A DNA stretch of 64,000 nt, from contig AJFK01000180.1 in the NCBI GenBank assembly GCA_000467715.1, positions 1 through 64,000 of the forward strand, given 5' to 3'. The position numbers and the translations under genes are program-made. A model generated the notes under the pieces. It did no database searches. It saw only the letters and a program-made list of their open reading frames with translations, and was not told the DNA's origin. This stretch comes from Hysterium pulicare CBS 123377. Taxonomy: Eukaryota > Ascomycota > Dothideomycetes > Hysteriales > Hysteriaceae. This document shows, in pieces, positions 33,067-44,998 of the stretch (position 1 is its first letter; every line of letters begins with the position of its first letter).

Positions 33067-34967
33067 TTACCAGCCGGTTTCCGCATCCTCCGCTTCGTTC
33101 TCGTTCAATTGATCATCGCTTCTGAGAGGCTCGATCTCGAACTCGAAGATCAGTTGTTTTCCCGGATCCGCACGGGCCTGATTGAGACAACTCCGAATCA
33201 GATTGTTGAAGTGGCGCTTCATTGTGTCAAACTTGGCCTCCTGGTCACAGTTCATATGGTCTTCGGCCTTTATGCCGGGACCTTGTAGCCTGAAGATCAG
33301 GCTTTCTGCCCTTTTATCGAAGGGCAGCTCGTTGATTACTTCGGCAAGTGTCTTATCTTGGAAACGGCCTTTGGGCGTCCACGACTTATCCTCATACATA
33401 GGCGAACGAGACAGAATGACACGGTAGACGAAGTCAATGCTAGGCTTAGGTAGAGCGGTATGAGATGGCGCTGGTGACGGTTTCAATGGTGCTGTCGTTT
33501 GCTTGCTTGATTGGGGGGTTTGCTGAGTCCTTTCAATGGTGGAAGCTGGTGAAGGAAGTGGTCCTTGCCGGACAGAAGCATATGGGTAGGCTATGATAGA
33601 CGAGACCGATTCAGAACGACTCGACTGATGTGGAGCCGCGGAAGCCATACGATGGAGGTTAGGGTCAATGTTAGAGTCGACACGGAACGTAGGCCGGATG
33701 TTCGCCGTAGAATGACTGGTTTCAGCGGTCATAGATGGCTGGTTTGTTCTGATATAGTTGAGGATATCCTCCGGCGTCTTTCTGATGTATGTTGAGGCAG
33801 TAGCTTGACCACCATAAGTATCCCCAGGGGGGCTTTGCGTGAATGTAGGAGATTCAATGGCGTTATTGAACTCGTCAGTCAATGCACGTTCTGGGCGGCG
33901 TGTCGTTTTCTTTGACCGAGGCGAGATTCGCTTTGCAGCGGTCGATGCCGGGTTGCTGCGAATCTGAGGAGCAGCAAGTGTGCGAGATTGAGAAGGTTTT
34001 GGGCGTTTTTGCAGCTGTGAGCCTCTCTCTGGAAGAAGCGGACGTTTCAAACTGGAGGGCGAGCGTTGTGTCTTCTGCGTGAACTAGTCAGCGCTTCGCA
34101 GTACCAAGGATGGATAAGCGGAGGAAAAGTAGCTCCTCATATGCATAGTCGCAGGACCCAAACGAACTCACATCGGAGGAAATTAGTGCTGGGCTTGTTG
34201 GCACGTCGGTGATATTTCTTTCGACAGCGTTGGTATTTTGTGGCCGGCCTACAAACGAGTTGTTGGCTACTATGTATGCGGGCCGATCTTTTGAGCTGTT
34301 GAGAATTCCATTTGCCTTTACGGGCGCCGCGTTGGAAGAAGGTCTAGTAGAAGCGAAGGACGCATTTAGAAACTTCGGCACAGGTATACGAACTATAAGT
34401 GAAGGAGCATACCCTGGGGAAGTCTTGATGGGCGAGTTGTCCGAGTCAATCTCAATAGAATTGTAGACGTCGAGACCGTGCTGTAGATGAGCTAATTCGG
34501 CGGTATGAGGATCGTCTTTCCGTTTATATTTATTGTTTCGATACTGTTGTTGATTTAGACGAAAGATCAGTTGCTTTAAAGTTCGTTTGATACTGCAAGC
34601 AATTAGTGTCGAGAGAAATAGTTGGTGGCGTCTGATCGTACAATAGCTGGTCCTTGGAATACTGCAGTCGATTAAAATTTGGTGATGTAGGATCATCCGG
34701 CCAATATAATCTGCCACTTCCTTCCTTCTCAAGGAAAGCCGAAGTCATCTCATTGAGGGCGGCTTGGTGCAATGGAGACTTCCAGTCGTGAAGCTCGACG
34801 CCAGGTAAGCCGGTACTAGAATGATATTTCTTCCTGAAAGCGCGAATATCATCGTTGAATGTGCTGCATCGGGCCAGCCGAGTATCACCGTACCCAAGAT
34901 GGTCACGTAGAAGTGTAATGTTTGGAATGCGGGCGGCCGCTATTTCTGACGGACTGCCAGGGGCCAT
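33067..34967 (-). CDS. Orphan protein, probably nuclear (584 aa)
   Basis: Exons in coding order are 34967-34642, 34592-34172 and 34074-33067; an acceptor at 34084 is an in-frame alternative adding three residues. No known domain is recognised. The N-terminus is a compact helical-looking block with Trp and Tyr residues (HDWKSPLHQAALNEM, RLYWPDDPTSPNF). The middle is long, basic and Ser/Pro-rich, with nuclear-localisation-like KRISPRSKKTTRRPERA. The C-terminal 110 residues look folded, starting at IDFVYRVILSRSP and containing WTPKGRFQDKTLAEVINELPF. The pattern of a folded tip on a disordered basic stem suggests a chromatin or nuclear scaffold role, but this is only inference. Confidence 0.65.
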
Positions 34968-35495
34968 TTACGTCTGCAGCAAGAATATTACGGAGAAGAA
35001 GGAAGTGGGCGGAGGGTAGGCAGAGGAAAAGTTATCATGTTAAGACCGGTGAGTGAAAATGTTGGGTGGGAAGGGAGAACACCGTCTTCCGCCGCCCAAA
35101 AAGTGGGCGAGCCTGCCTACCCTACACACAGCCATGCATTCGGCTGGAAGAAGGCCAAGCCCTGCACATACATCCACCACCGTTTCGGAGTGGCACCCGC
35201 GCAGGTATAATTGGCCATGAGGAACAGCAGTCTAACCACATGGGTACGGCAATATCATGCTGCAGGAGGTTTTCACCCTGCTGTCTTCGTCAAAGCGCAT
35301 GCGCGGGAGATGCTATTGGCCAACTCGTGGAAAAGTTGTAGAAGAAGACTGTCACATGACCATTTCCCGGGTCATTTAAGAGGAGCTCGCCCCTGATCCT
35401 CCCCGTCTTCCTTTACAACTCCGCTACGATCCCTCTAGCTCGACAACTTTTAGGAGATATATTTTCTATACTGTTCACCTATTATACCTATTAAA
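34968..35495. other. Divergent promoter region with repeat-inverted motif
   Basis: Lies between two divergently transcribed genes. AAGTGGGCG occurs at 35002-35010 and 35101-35109. The first copy is followed by GGGTAGGCAG (35014-35023) and the second by its reverse complement CTGCCTACCC (35113-35122). CGCCCA and TGGGCG also form a short hairpin around 35093-35109. These look like paired protein-binding sites; the factor is unknown. Confidence 0.4.
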
Positions 35496-36076
35496 ATGTA
35501 CGCGGACGCGCAGATGAACGTTATTCTGGGAGTACTTGTTTCGATGATTGTGCATATGTACTACTCTCGGCAATTCCAGCAACCGAGTAAGTTTGATAGC
35601 TGTGTGAAATGCTCGTAATGCTTTACTTACCACTTGCAGATCGTGCTGTCTCTCGAGATCGTTCTCCCTCAAGACATCGTTCTGCCTCCATGCGTCGTTC
35701 TGCTTCAAGACATCGCTCCGCCTTGAGAGATCTTTCTGCCTCGAGGGATCGCTCAGCATCGACAGATCGTTCTACATCAACAGATTCGAATACTTCCAAG
35801 AGGAGCCTTCCTGATCGCTTCGGGGAAACAATGCGCTTCAAGCTACCAACCGGAGTCGATGTTCATGTGCCGTTCCCATACGAGTTTAATTCTACACCGA
35901 GGGTGAGTACAACATTCGCATGATGGTCTATAATCGTCAGGCACAGCGGTCTAAGCTATTATCCAAATTAGTCGTTCAACTCTCGTCTTCCCGCCAGCAT
36001 TCCTTTCCAAACTGCTCTTGTCACCTATCGCGACGATGATTCGATCCAGGCGGCAATCCAGGCGGACATGAGATGA
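35496..36076 (+). CDS. Small membrane protein with SR-type repeats
   Basis: Exons 35496-35586, 35640-35902 and 35972-36076 give 152 residues. An N-terminal hydrophobic helix (NVILGVLVSMIVHMYY, about residues 8-23) can serve as an uncleaved anchor. It is followed by about 45 residues of degenerate five-residue units R-x-R-S-A/x-S, encoded by a decayed 15-base tandem repeat. The last 50 residues are non-repetitive (FKLPTGVDVHVPFPYEF) and look folded. No homologous family is recognised; it may be lineage-specific. SR runs are usually phosphorylated, but attachment to a membrane helix is unusual. All junctions keep phase, which supports a real gene. Confidence 0.55.
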
Positions 36077-37478
36077 AGTATATTCAACCTATTTTCCGAG
36101 CGTCCCTTATACTATTCTTCTTTTTGTGGTTCAAAGACGCAAAGTTCTCAGGTCGCAATTCTATTTTTTTTTTTTGGCTTTTTGGTTCTCTTGCTTTGCA
36201 AACTAGCCTAGCTACACCCCCAGAATTGGCGTTCTCTCAGGCAACACTTGCATGATTACGACTAAAATTCATTGATTAGTTTCAAATTTTCTACACTTGC
36301 AACATTTTTTGGCTTTGCCTTCTATGACATTTCTATTGCGTGAGCCGGTCGCCTCATAACTGTATGCCCAACAGCCTGGAACTAGTACTTAGCTATGCAA
36401 TACAATCTTCGTTATCTGAATAGCGCGTAGTCCCGATTGAATTGTAGTAGTCTAGTGTATTATTTTGCGAGTCGTGAATGCAAGCACTGAGTCTTCCTTA
36501 GCCAAGCGTTGTTCAATGTGCTTGTTGAACAGAACTAACGTTTCTCGCGAATAATAATTCTATGGCAAAGCGAGTGATGAATTTGGAGTATAGCCTCAAA
36601 TATTCTAATTTCCTTTCTCAGGTGACCGTATTTGCCTACAATAATGGGAGGAAAACCATGCTTTTATTTGCGCGAAGCACTACCACGGCAACAATGCCCC
36701 AAACCTCTTCGATAAGATCACAAAACAATACAACTCTGAAATAAAACCTCATAATATGTCTGCAGTTCAGAAGCGGAGGAAACCATCCAAAGCGGTACGT
36801 GCGCACGTTGTAATAATGTATACTCGCAACTCCCCGTACAAAACAGAGAAAGGACCCGTACAAACAATTCAGCTCTCGGTAACACCGGGGTGATTTTTTC
36901 TCGTGCAGCGCGTAATCCCGAGGATACGACCGTGAGATACAGTACAATCATCTCTTATCTTTCGTTTCCTTGGTGATTTCAGTACAAAAAAGTGTCTAGT
37001 TAACCTCCCTCCTCACAATCTGCTTCGCCATTACAGCACCTCCGTTTCGGCCGAGCTTCACATTCCTCATCGTACAACACCATTCCTTCCTTGGTCGTTA
37101 CCCTACAATCGAACCCTGAACTTGTTGCAGGTCTAAGTTTAGCCAACGTTTACTAATTAGATGCAGACGTATGATTACTATCAATGAGCGGTTGTGCGAT
37201 GTACGAAGGATGAGCTAGAAGAGGGCAATGGAGGAAGGTGAGCAGGTATTGCAGCATCGAGCAAGATAATTACGAAGCAATTCAAACAAGGAGGATTCTA
37301 CGCCTGCTGTAGAATATAAAACTGTTCAAAGCACTCATCGGTTTCTTGGTCGATATCAACCAATTTCAAGTCCAATATCCTTCCAAACCAAAAATCCGCA
37401 CTTTTCCGTAGAACCCCCTGCATCTCCATATTCCTCAACATCATTCTCTACTTTTTCCTTCAACCCCATTTCCACAAG
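36077..37478. other. 1.4-kb intergenic region
   Basis: No supported gene. It includes a T11 tract near 36165-36180 and a C/A/T-rich leader just before the MDR oxidoreductase start at 37479. Confidence 0.45.
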
Positions 37479-38525
37479 ATGTCCACCCAAAAAGCCCTCC
37501 TCGTCACCGAACTAAACAAACCCGTAACCCTCACAACCACCCACCCGATCCCCCAACCCTCCACCACCCAACTTCTCCTCAAAGTCACAATCGCATGCCT
37601 GAACCCACACGACCAAAAAGCCCGCGACACTGGTCTCATCATCAAAGACTTCCTCCCCGCTGTCCTCACCAATGACGTTGTCGGCACAGTCGTGTCCGCC
37701 GGCTCCGCCGTCACCCGCTTCAAACCCGGCGACTTAGTATTCACGCAAGCCATTTTCCCGGGTACCGGGCAGAACGGACTCCAGGAGTATGCGGTAGCGG
37801 ACGAGCTCTTCACGAGTCTGGTACCGGAGGGGTTTACGGCCGATGATGCGGCGACGTTGCCGGTGAATATCATTGCGCCGCTTGTGGGGTTGTTTGATAA
37901 GACGGGTTTAGGGATTCCGGCGCCGTGGACTGAGGAAGCTAAATCCTTCAACTATGCGGATGTTAAGATCCTGGTTATTGGTGGTGGAAGTAATTGTGGG
38001 AAGTTTGCGGTGCAGTTGGCGAAATTGGCGGGAATCGGGAAGATCGTTGTTGTGGGGGGAAAAGAGGATGAACTGAAGAGATATGGTGCGAATGATGTAG
38101 TTGATCGCCATGGAACCCAGGATGAAGTCTTATCACGGATTCATACTATTGTTCCTGACGGCTTTGAGTATGTCTTCGATGCGGTAAGTCCACCGGAAGG
38201 TCAAGTCCTGGGCCTGAACGCCATCTCTCCCGATAAGAAAGGGAAATTCGCTCGTCTGATTCCTACGGGGCCCGTGGACGAGACGAAAATACTAGGAAAG
38301 AAGGCCGGGTACGAAATCATCAGCGTTTTCGGAAGTTCGCAGAATAGACCGGAAACATCGCTGCCGTTCTGGGAGAGAGTAGGCGGATATATGACACAGG
38401 GAAAGATCGTTCCCTTGCCATACGTAGTTGAGAAAGGACTGGATGCGGATAAAGTGAATGAGGTGCTAGATCGTTATCGTGATGGGAAGCCTGTTACCCA
38501 AACGCATTTCCATATCCAAGGGTAG
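37479..38525 (+). CDS. MDR-superfamily quinone/enoyl-type oxidoreductase
   Basis: A single exon of 348 residues. It belongs to the zinc-independent branch of medium-chain dehydrogenases/reductases. The N-terminal GroES-like fold includes CLNPHDQKARD and GTVVSAGSAVTRFKPGDLVF, and the Rossmann fold has the NADP-binding motif GGGSNCGKFAVQLAKLAG. The catalytic and structural zinc Cys/His sets of true alcohol dehydrogenases are missing. Such proteins reduce quinones, enals or enoyl thioesters; fungal members occur both as stress enzymes and as stand-alone enoyl reductases of polyketide clusters. There is no synthase nearby, so a detoxifying role is more likely (inference). Confidence 0.85.
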   Translation: MSTQKALLVTELNKPVTLTTTHPIPQPSTTQLLLKVTIACLNPHDQKARDTGLIIKDFLPAVLTNDVVGTVVSAGSAVTRFKPGDLVFTQAIFPGTGQNGLQEYAVADELFTSLVPEGFTADDAATLPVNIIAPLVGLFDKTGLGIPAPWTEEAKSFNYADVKILVIGGGSNCGKFAVQLAKLAGIGKIVVVGGKEDELKRYGANDVVDRHGTQDEVLSRIHTIVPDGFEYVFDAVSPPEGQVLGLNAISPDKKGKFARLIPTGPVDETKILGKKAGYEIISVFGSSQNRPETSLPFWERVGGYMTQGKIVPLPYVVEKGLDADKVNEVLDRYRDGKPVTQTHFHIQG

Positions 38526-39281
38526 AGATGGAGTAGACCTTCGTCAGCTTTTCAATAAGTTATTATTAGGAGTGTCTCCTGAAATTTGATAGAAACTATC
38601 CGAAATCATCTTGGAATCTTAACATGGGCTGGACATTGTTAGCCAAAATTGCTATAACCCAAGACCAAGCTCGTGGGTTAGGAGATTTTTTAGAATCTTC
38701 AATTGTATCGTCTCCTCCTTCTCGTACCAACTCTTCATCCCCAAAAAAGAAAATCCCAAAGATGCAATGTATAAGCACTGCTCCGTAACAATCAAGACTT
38801 ATTACCCAGATACCCTAGGCAGTTCACAATCGTTGCTGACACTGCCGGTTCCCGATTGGGGATGGCGTTGGTGAGCTGCGGCCACGCTCACCGCTCATTC
38901 AAACCCGAGTGCGAGTTAATGAACAACAATAAATTAGAAGGCGAATATATCGGCCGATAAAACGACTGTCCCTTGTACTGCGGTCCCCGATCGATTGAGA
39001 GATGCAACTCGTGATAGGTATTTGGAGGAGATGGCGGTGAGCTGGTGGGGAGGACTTAACGGAAGACCCAGAGGAACAGCGTTAACGATAACGACGCCGA
39101 GTTCATCGCCAAGTCGCCGTGGAATTGTTCGGTGATACAGAATATGAGGGGAATTCCTCGAGTAGCTTTCTTATGGGCCTATCGGAAACCTGGGATAGAT
39201 ACGACATGATAAAAGGAATTGGACATGGGAAGGCAAATAGGAGATTATTGCAATGAAATGGTATACCTACCTTCCAAATCT
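38526..39281. other. Intergenic, before the decayed glycosidase
   Basis: No supported gene. Open frames here are short and without domains. Confidence 0.4.
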
Positions 39282-41690
39282 TCAAAGAATCCAAGCTTCC
39301 CGATATGGCATGATGGTTACCGGTGCAATCAACCCAAAGGCTTGCCTAGCAGCAGCCCCATAAACCCCAGGGTTACTCACCCTTAGCCGATTGAGCAGCG
39401 AGGTTGCGACTCCAACCTCAATCGTATCAGTCCCATACTTCAACTCGGGTCCAAGATCGTGTACCACCGATGGTTGATCAACCGGACCAATCTATTTCCC
39501 TTTGATGGAGATCCTGAAGGAACCTAGGAACTTGCTGAAGTTGAGTGTGGCTCCATAACGTCGACCCCAGTCAGATACGAGATCAAGAGTAGTATTGAAA
39601 TACCCGACTCCGGATACATCTTGGAGCTCTGTGATGTTGGTCCAAGGTTGAAGGCCATTCAAGTTGAGGCTGTGTTTGAGCATCTCTGGGGTAGTGCTCG
39701 TAACTCCTGGACGCCAGTCATCAACATCCAAGGTCCATTTGTTCAACTCCTGGGCTGCCGGTATCGTCCAAATAGTGGCACCTAATGGCCACCCCAAGGT
39801 CAAGATTTGTGTTGAAGATTCCTGCGGTTGTTGATCGGACCACCAAGCTGTTGCCCTTCCGAAAGAGTGAAGGAGCGGTAGTAGAAGTTGCATACCTAAC
39901 AAGGACACCACTTATAATGCCTGGATTCGCCAGCATTATAAGAATAGTCTGGTCGGGACCTAATGTCAATTAGATGTGGATGCGACCATCCTCTTCTATG
40001 TTATAGAGTGGAGCTTGAACGATCAACCCGGACCACGGCTCCAGAATGTACGGGACCACTCGACTATTTATACGAAGCAACCTAACATTGACATCTACGG
40101 CCACCGTCGTCGAGGACCCCGAGAAGAAGTAGTGATCAACATCATCTTCTACCCGATGGATGTATAGGAGCTGAGACTCATTCGCGTATGTAACATCAGG
40201 TTGAACACCGAGGGTTGCAACACCGGCAGGCCGCTACGTTGACTATGTTCTTTGTTTCAGAGCCCGAGACATGGCGGCCTCAATCTGACTGTCGTCGGAC
40301 CTCTCACCATATCCATAGACTGTGGTGCTGGACCAGTTTCCGACAATTAACATTGGCAATCCGGCTTTGGCGTAGGAGAGCAGCTTCGTGACAGAATCCA
40401 GGTCAAGGACGGTTGCCAAACTGTTGAATGCATCTCCTTCGAAGGCCAAGAGCCCGAAATTCGGACCATCGGGTGTCAATCGCTTGTTTCGAACGTACGC
40501 CGAAGGAAGTTCAAGTAAGCTTGGAGCAAGAAAATTGAGACTCCACCCATCGAATACTCCCGGACTTGTAAAGTATGAAGCCCCGAAGCCCGAAGCCACA
40601 TGACTATAAAGCAACACTACAACAGTCTGAATCACCCCTTTTGTCGGAAGAACGCAGCATCTTGTTTGGCCGTGCCTTTCCGCGTCATGTATTGTACACG
40701 TCTGAGATAACCGGAGACATCTGAACATTATGTCAGGACAATTTTTTACTAGAAAACTAGCATGATACTTACCAACGGAGTGGCGCCAGCAAGGCTGTCT
40801 TGGACCCCATGATTCCGCGTACCCGATGGCCCCATTATATGGCGTGAAAGCTGCGAACCCCGGCCAACTGATGAGTTCACCAGGCACGTTCAAGTAAGAA
40901 AACCTGTGGAGGACATGCTGGTTTACGCCGGCGGCAAAAATAGGGTTTAGAGTGCGCAATACTTTCTCCAGGTGGTACTGTATGCACCGTATGCGAATGC
41001 TGCGGCCTCATTAGACACGACAGTCTTGAGTGCTATGTTAACACCGCCTGCTAAGGAACGGTAACCATCAAGAATCTTGAAGCCGAGAGACTCTCTTTCG
41101 GCGATTGTTAAAGCGGCGGCAGCGCCCGGAGGAGAAAATCAGTCCATATCAATACTAATATCTAGATTTCAGTTACCATTGCATCGGTATTGAGACCGTA
41201 TCTGTGAGTAGAAAGAATCAGAAAAGGTCCTTGTAATCATAATGTATACTTACGGTTGCACACGCAAGCCCATTCCAAGCCCATTAGCCCAGAGCTCAAT
41301 ACTTCCAACGTGGTAGTTCGATATAAAGCTGACCCAGCACAGTTCAGTAGATATTCAAGGCACCTCTTGCCATATCGGAATCAGTGAAGCTGAAAATTTG
41401 TTTCTCTTTTTCTCGAACTCTGATCGGTAAGATGCTAGATACATCATTTCCCATACGCTTCTTGTATCCGTAGGATAGTTGAGAGTCCAGGATGTTGTAG
41501 CATCTAGCTTTAGAGAGTCTTCAAAAATTGAATGGCTAGTGGACTTGAGTAGGTTTCGAAGTTGCGAATTAAATTGCTAGAGCCGACACTTGTGCATGCA
41601 TCAGTATTTTTCCATTTTCAATATTTAATACCAGATAGAAAGCATGCCAAAAGGAACGAGCTTACCATTTTAGATACATCCAAATGTTGC
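39282..41690 (-). pseudogene. Decayed secreted glycosidase (GH106/rhamnosidase-like)
   Basis: Conserved blocks of a large glycosidase family, resembling fungal and actinobacterial GH106-like alpha-L-rhamnosidases, can be followed in order over 2.4 kb but in changing frames: IFEDSLKLD, WANGLGMGLRVQPYG, ESLGFKILDGYRSLAGG, NPIFAAGVNQHVLH, GYAESWGPRQP, AFFRQKG, LTPDGPNFGLLAFEGDAF, LPMLIVGNWS, WTLDVDDWRPG and LNRLRVSNPGVYG. Breaks seen: stop codons at 40243-40245, 40234-40236, 39970-39972 and 39492-39494; a frameshift near 40955-40965; and an apparent intron near 40630-40660 shrunk to about 32 bases. The N-terminal part and signal peptide were not found. The four stops are TAG or TAA, consistent with C-to-T change of Gln codons, as in repeat-induced point mutation, though no second copy is visible here. 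Confidence 0.8.
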
Positions 41691-43025
41691 TTCCAACTCA
41701 AGGAAACGAGTGACTTCTAAACTCAGCTCATCGATCAGAACTCCGGGCTGTTCATCTTCTCACATAAATCCTTTCCCATCCCTTTCATTTCCCAATGTGT
41801 ACTCCAAAAATAGGCTATCAAGAATACACGGCACCATCGTGTGGCCTTGAGGATACTTTTGAACCGAGATTCTGGTAAAGTGCAAGCTTAAACATGAAGC
41901 TAAAAGCGCGATGCAATCCGGGAGAGCATTTGTTCCTTGCATTGATAAGCAGGGTACCCAATACTGTTAAACAGGTGATAATCTGGGGAAGTTTAGTAAG
42001 TCATTAGACCTTGAAGCATGGATCCGAAGAGCGAGAAGTTGGAGGACTTCGGCCGGATCATTGGGCATTGAAGGAGTTCCCTTGCATTAGAAGATGATGG
42101 CAACGTATTTCCTGGATCTTTGATGATGAAACTGAGTCGTAGTGTTGCATCGCGTCGTGAAAGTGCAAAGACGTTAAGACGTTAAGACGTGGTTCAGGGG
42201 TCCTTCGGCTGAATATGAACCAAATGCCAAAGCGTTGAGCCTTATTATGTATCTTACTGAGTCACACAGCAAATGCTCTGTAGGATGTTACTGATTTGAT
42301 CCGATTATTGACGAGATGGAGAAGGAGATGTTGGATGAATAGATGGAAACTCTAAATTACGAGACGTGCGTCTCCGCACTAACTGTATGAGGCCTAGCTG
42401 GACTAGACGTATTTGAGTGAATGAGAGGTATCTTGAAAATGTATCTCTCATGCACTGGGTAGAGGTGTTTACCTAGGTACAAATTAGGCACAGCACTGAA
42501 CAGATGGAGATTAGTGATCGTCCGATCAAATACCTCGGGCATGAACTATCATATTACTAACCGTCCTCACAACTTTCCAGACTTATCAAGACTACAAACA
42601 TCCAAAATGCTTCTTTCCAAGTGTGCTTCATGGAGGCAACTTAAATTACTTCAAGGCCCTTCGACGAATCCAAACTATCATGGAAGACTGGTGGTAACGA
42701 AGCTGGTAGGTGTAGGCTTGCTTGAATAGTCACTCAGATGTGGACTTTAACTAGTTTGTAGAACACTTGCCATCAAACAAGGAGCACTGGAATCGGGAAT
42801 ACTCTAAGTAGTCAGGCTGGTCTATCTCGCATTTCTCGCAGTCATGATAGCACATGTTAACTTCTCGTTCAAATCCTCTCGGACGACAACGATAACCCAT
42901 TGCATCAAACGAAAGATAAGTAGGGCCCCAGTCCACCATCACTGCCCAACCTAAATCTCAAACCCTACCAACCTGAAAGTAACGAAATTTTTTCCGTATC
43001 TCAACAAATCGCTCATATGCGGGTC
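41691..43025. other. Intergenic, with possible remnants upstream of the pseudogene
   Basis: No supported gene. The left part may hold the unrecognisable 5' end of the decayed glycosidase. A small tandem of GACGTTAA units (about 42170-42190) is the only repeat noticed. Confidence 0.4.
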
Positions 43026-44998
43026 TCAGCAAGTATACCTGAAACCACCTTGATGGTCCTCCTGTTGACGGTTTATTAGTATCTGCTATCATTCAATTTC
43101 GGAAGGGAAAACTCACATCACTATACTCGAGTTGAACTTCCCCACGATCCGCCTTCTTGTTCTGCGCAATAAATGTGACGCTCAGAACCCCGACAATGGT
43201 AAGTGTGAGCAGGCAGCAAGCAATACAAGCATAGAGACCAGGATGATACTCCGGCGCATCTTGCGTTCTGAACACTAGGCTGCCTGCAATACCGCCAATA
43301 CCACCAAACCCTACGAGCGTAGCAGAGCAAAACGCACGCTTCCATTGCCCACGGATGTTGTTAGCCTGATAAGCCATCGTAGCAGGGACATTCGAATTTG
43401 CGCCTGCTGTTGTGAGGAAGACGCCGAAATAGCGCACTGCTGCTTTCTTGTGGAAGCCCATGATAGGGAGACCAATGAGGCAGAGGATCATGTTGGCGGC
43501 AATGATGGGACCCCGGACACGGTATTTGTCTCCCAGCCAACCGGTGATATACCTTTTTGAAGACAATGATGAATTACCATTCACTGGAGGGCTGAATTGG
43601 AGAGGCCGACTCACATGATTATGCCAGCAAAAGCATAGGGTGGAGCTACCAAGCATTGAGAAGCTCCAACGCTGAAACCCATGTTCTCCCTCAGGATGAT
43701 GGGAAGGAAATATGCTAAGGCGTATGTGACTGTGGTAGTGTTGAAAAAGATCATTGCATAGCCCCAGATCTTAGGATCGGTTCCTGCACGAAGGAATTTG
43801 CCCATCGAAAAGGGCTCGACTTTGGCATCTCCGCGGTCCCTGTTCACTCGGTCGATGATAAATTTACTGCACGGTCAATCAAGGTTAAATTTCCTCCCAA
43901 AAGACGAGGTGAAAGATGATGAATGCTTACGCTTCTGCTTGAGTCAGAAACTTCCAGGACCTGTGAGCCATATCTGGGAAATCAATCACCAGCCAGTAGG
44001 CGGCAATGCCGAGAACGCATGTGAGCTGTACCCCGTGAGTTTTTGGTCTTTCATTTGGAATTCTCACACATACCGTTCCTTCGATGATGAAGATCCAACG
44101 CCACCCAGCTATTCCTTCGTGGCCGTTCAGTTGCATGAGCTGACTAAATCAGTATCGAATATAAAGCCAGATATCGAAGCACATACACCATATGCCAGGA
44201 TTCCGGCGCAAGCGGAAGCGACACATCCCAAGATGTAGAAACAGCTGTACCGTTTCCCTACATCATATCGAACATACCAAGTACTGAGCAGGTACACACA
44301 GGAAGGAAAGAAACCAGCCTGTGGATTTAGTCAGCCATTTGAATCCACAATGATGACGTTGTTTCAAGAAAGTACCTCTAGAATACCCAAGATGACACGA
44401 AGAGCGGCTAGGTCTTGCCAGGTTTTAACAAAACCCATTCCTATCATGACGGCTCCCCCTGATTCAAAATAAAGACATCAGCATTCAGGACTACAATCTT
44501 GGATTCGAGCAGTGGTCTTACAAAGAACCGTAATTACAGCCAGGTGTATTCTGGGTCCGATTTTGCGAACAATGACGGTCGATGGTGGCTGGAAGACGAT
44601 GTAGGTAGTGAAAAAGACGAGAGTCACGATTTGCTATTGAATGGTGAATTTAAGCACACCAGATCAAGCTCTCTTCGTATCACTTACGTATCGGAAGGCA
44701 ACAGCCAATTTCAAATCTACTGTCATGCTGTCATCCTCATCAGCATTTCAGCAAACATAAACGTGCAAGAAGAGTATTACCCAGCAATTGCTGCGGCGCC
44801 TAGATTAGTTCTGTCCATCAAAGATACGCAATACATTGCCCCAACGGTAGTCACCAAACGTCTATCGACTCGATGGATTATCCTCTTCTGCTCTTCCGGA
44901 GTGAATTCAGTGTACTGCGAATCGCCGTCGGAATCCTTGGTCGCATACTCCAGATGGTTCGGCAAGTCGACATGGTGCTTTTCGATATCTTGAGCCAT
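43026..44998 (-). CDS. MFS permease, Dal5/anion:cation symporter type
   Basis: Ten exons in coding order, 44998-44781, 44727-44688, 44633-44522, 44458-44376, 44318-44187, 44139-44074, 44025-43931, 43866-43615, 43552-43117 and 43061-43026, give 489 residues with every phase consistent. It matches the ACS (allantoate/nicotinate/vitamin) family of the major facilitator superfamily: DRRLVTTVGAMY and SLMDRTNLGAAAIAGM at the first helix, GILEAGFFPSCVYLLSTWY, the loop GWRWIFIIEG, and DKYRVRGP between helices 8 and 9, with about 12 membrane helices. Transported compounds in the family are mostly organic anions such as allantoate, nicotinate, pantothenate or tartrate. Its neighbours to the right are catabolic enzymes, so it may import their substrate (inference). 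Confidence 0.9.
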
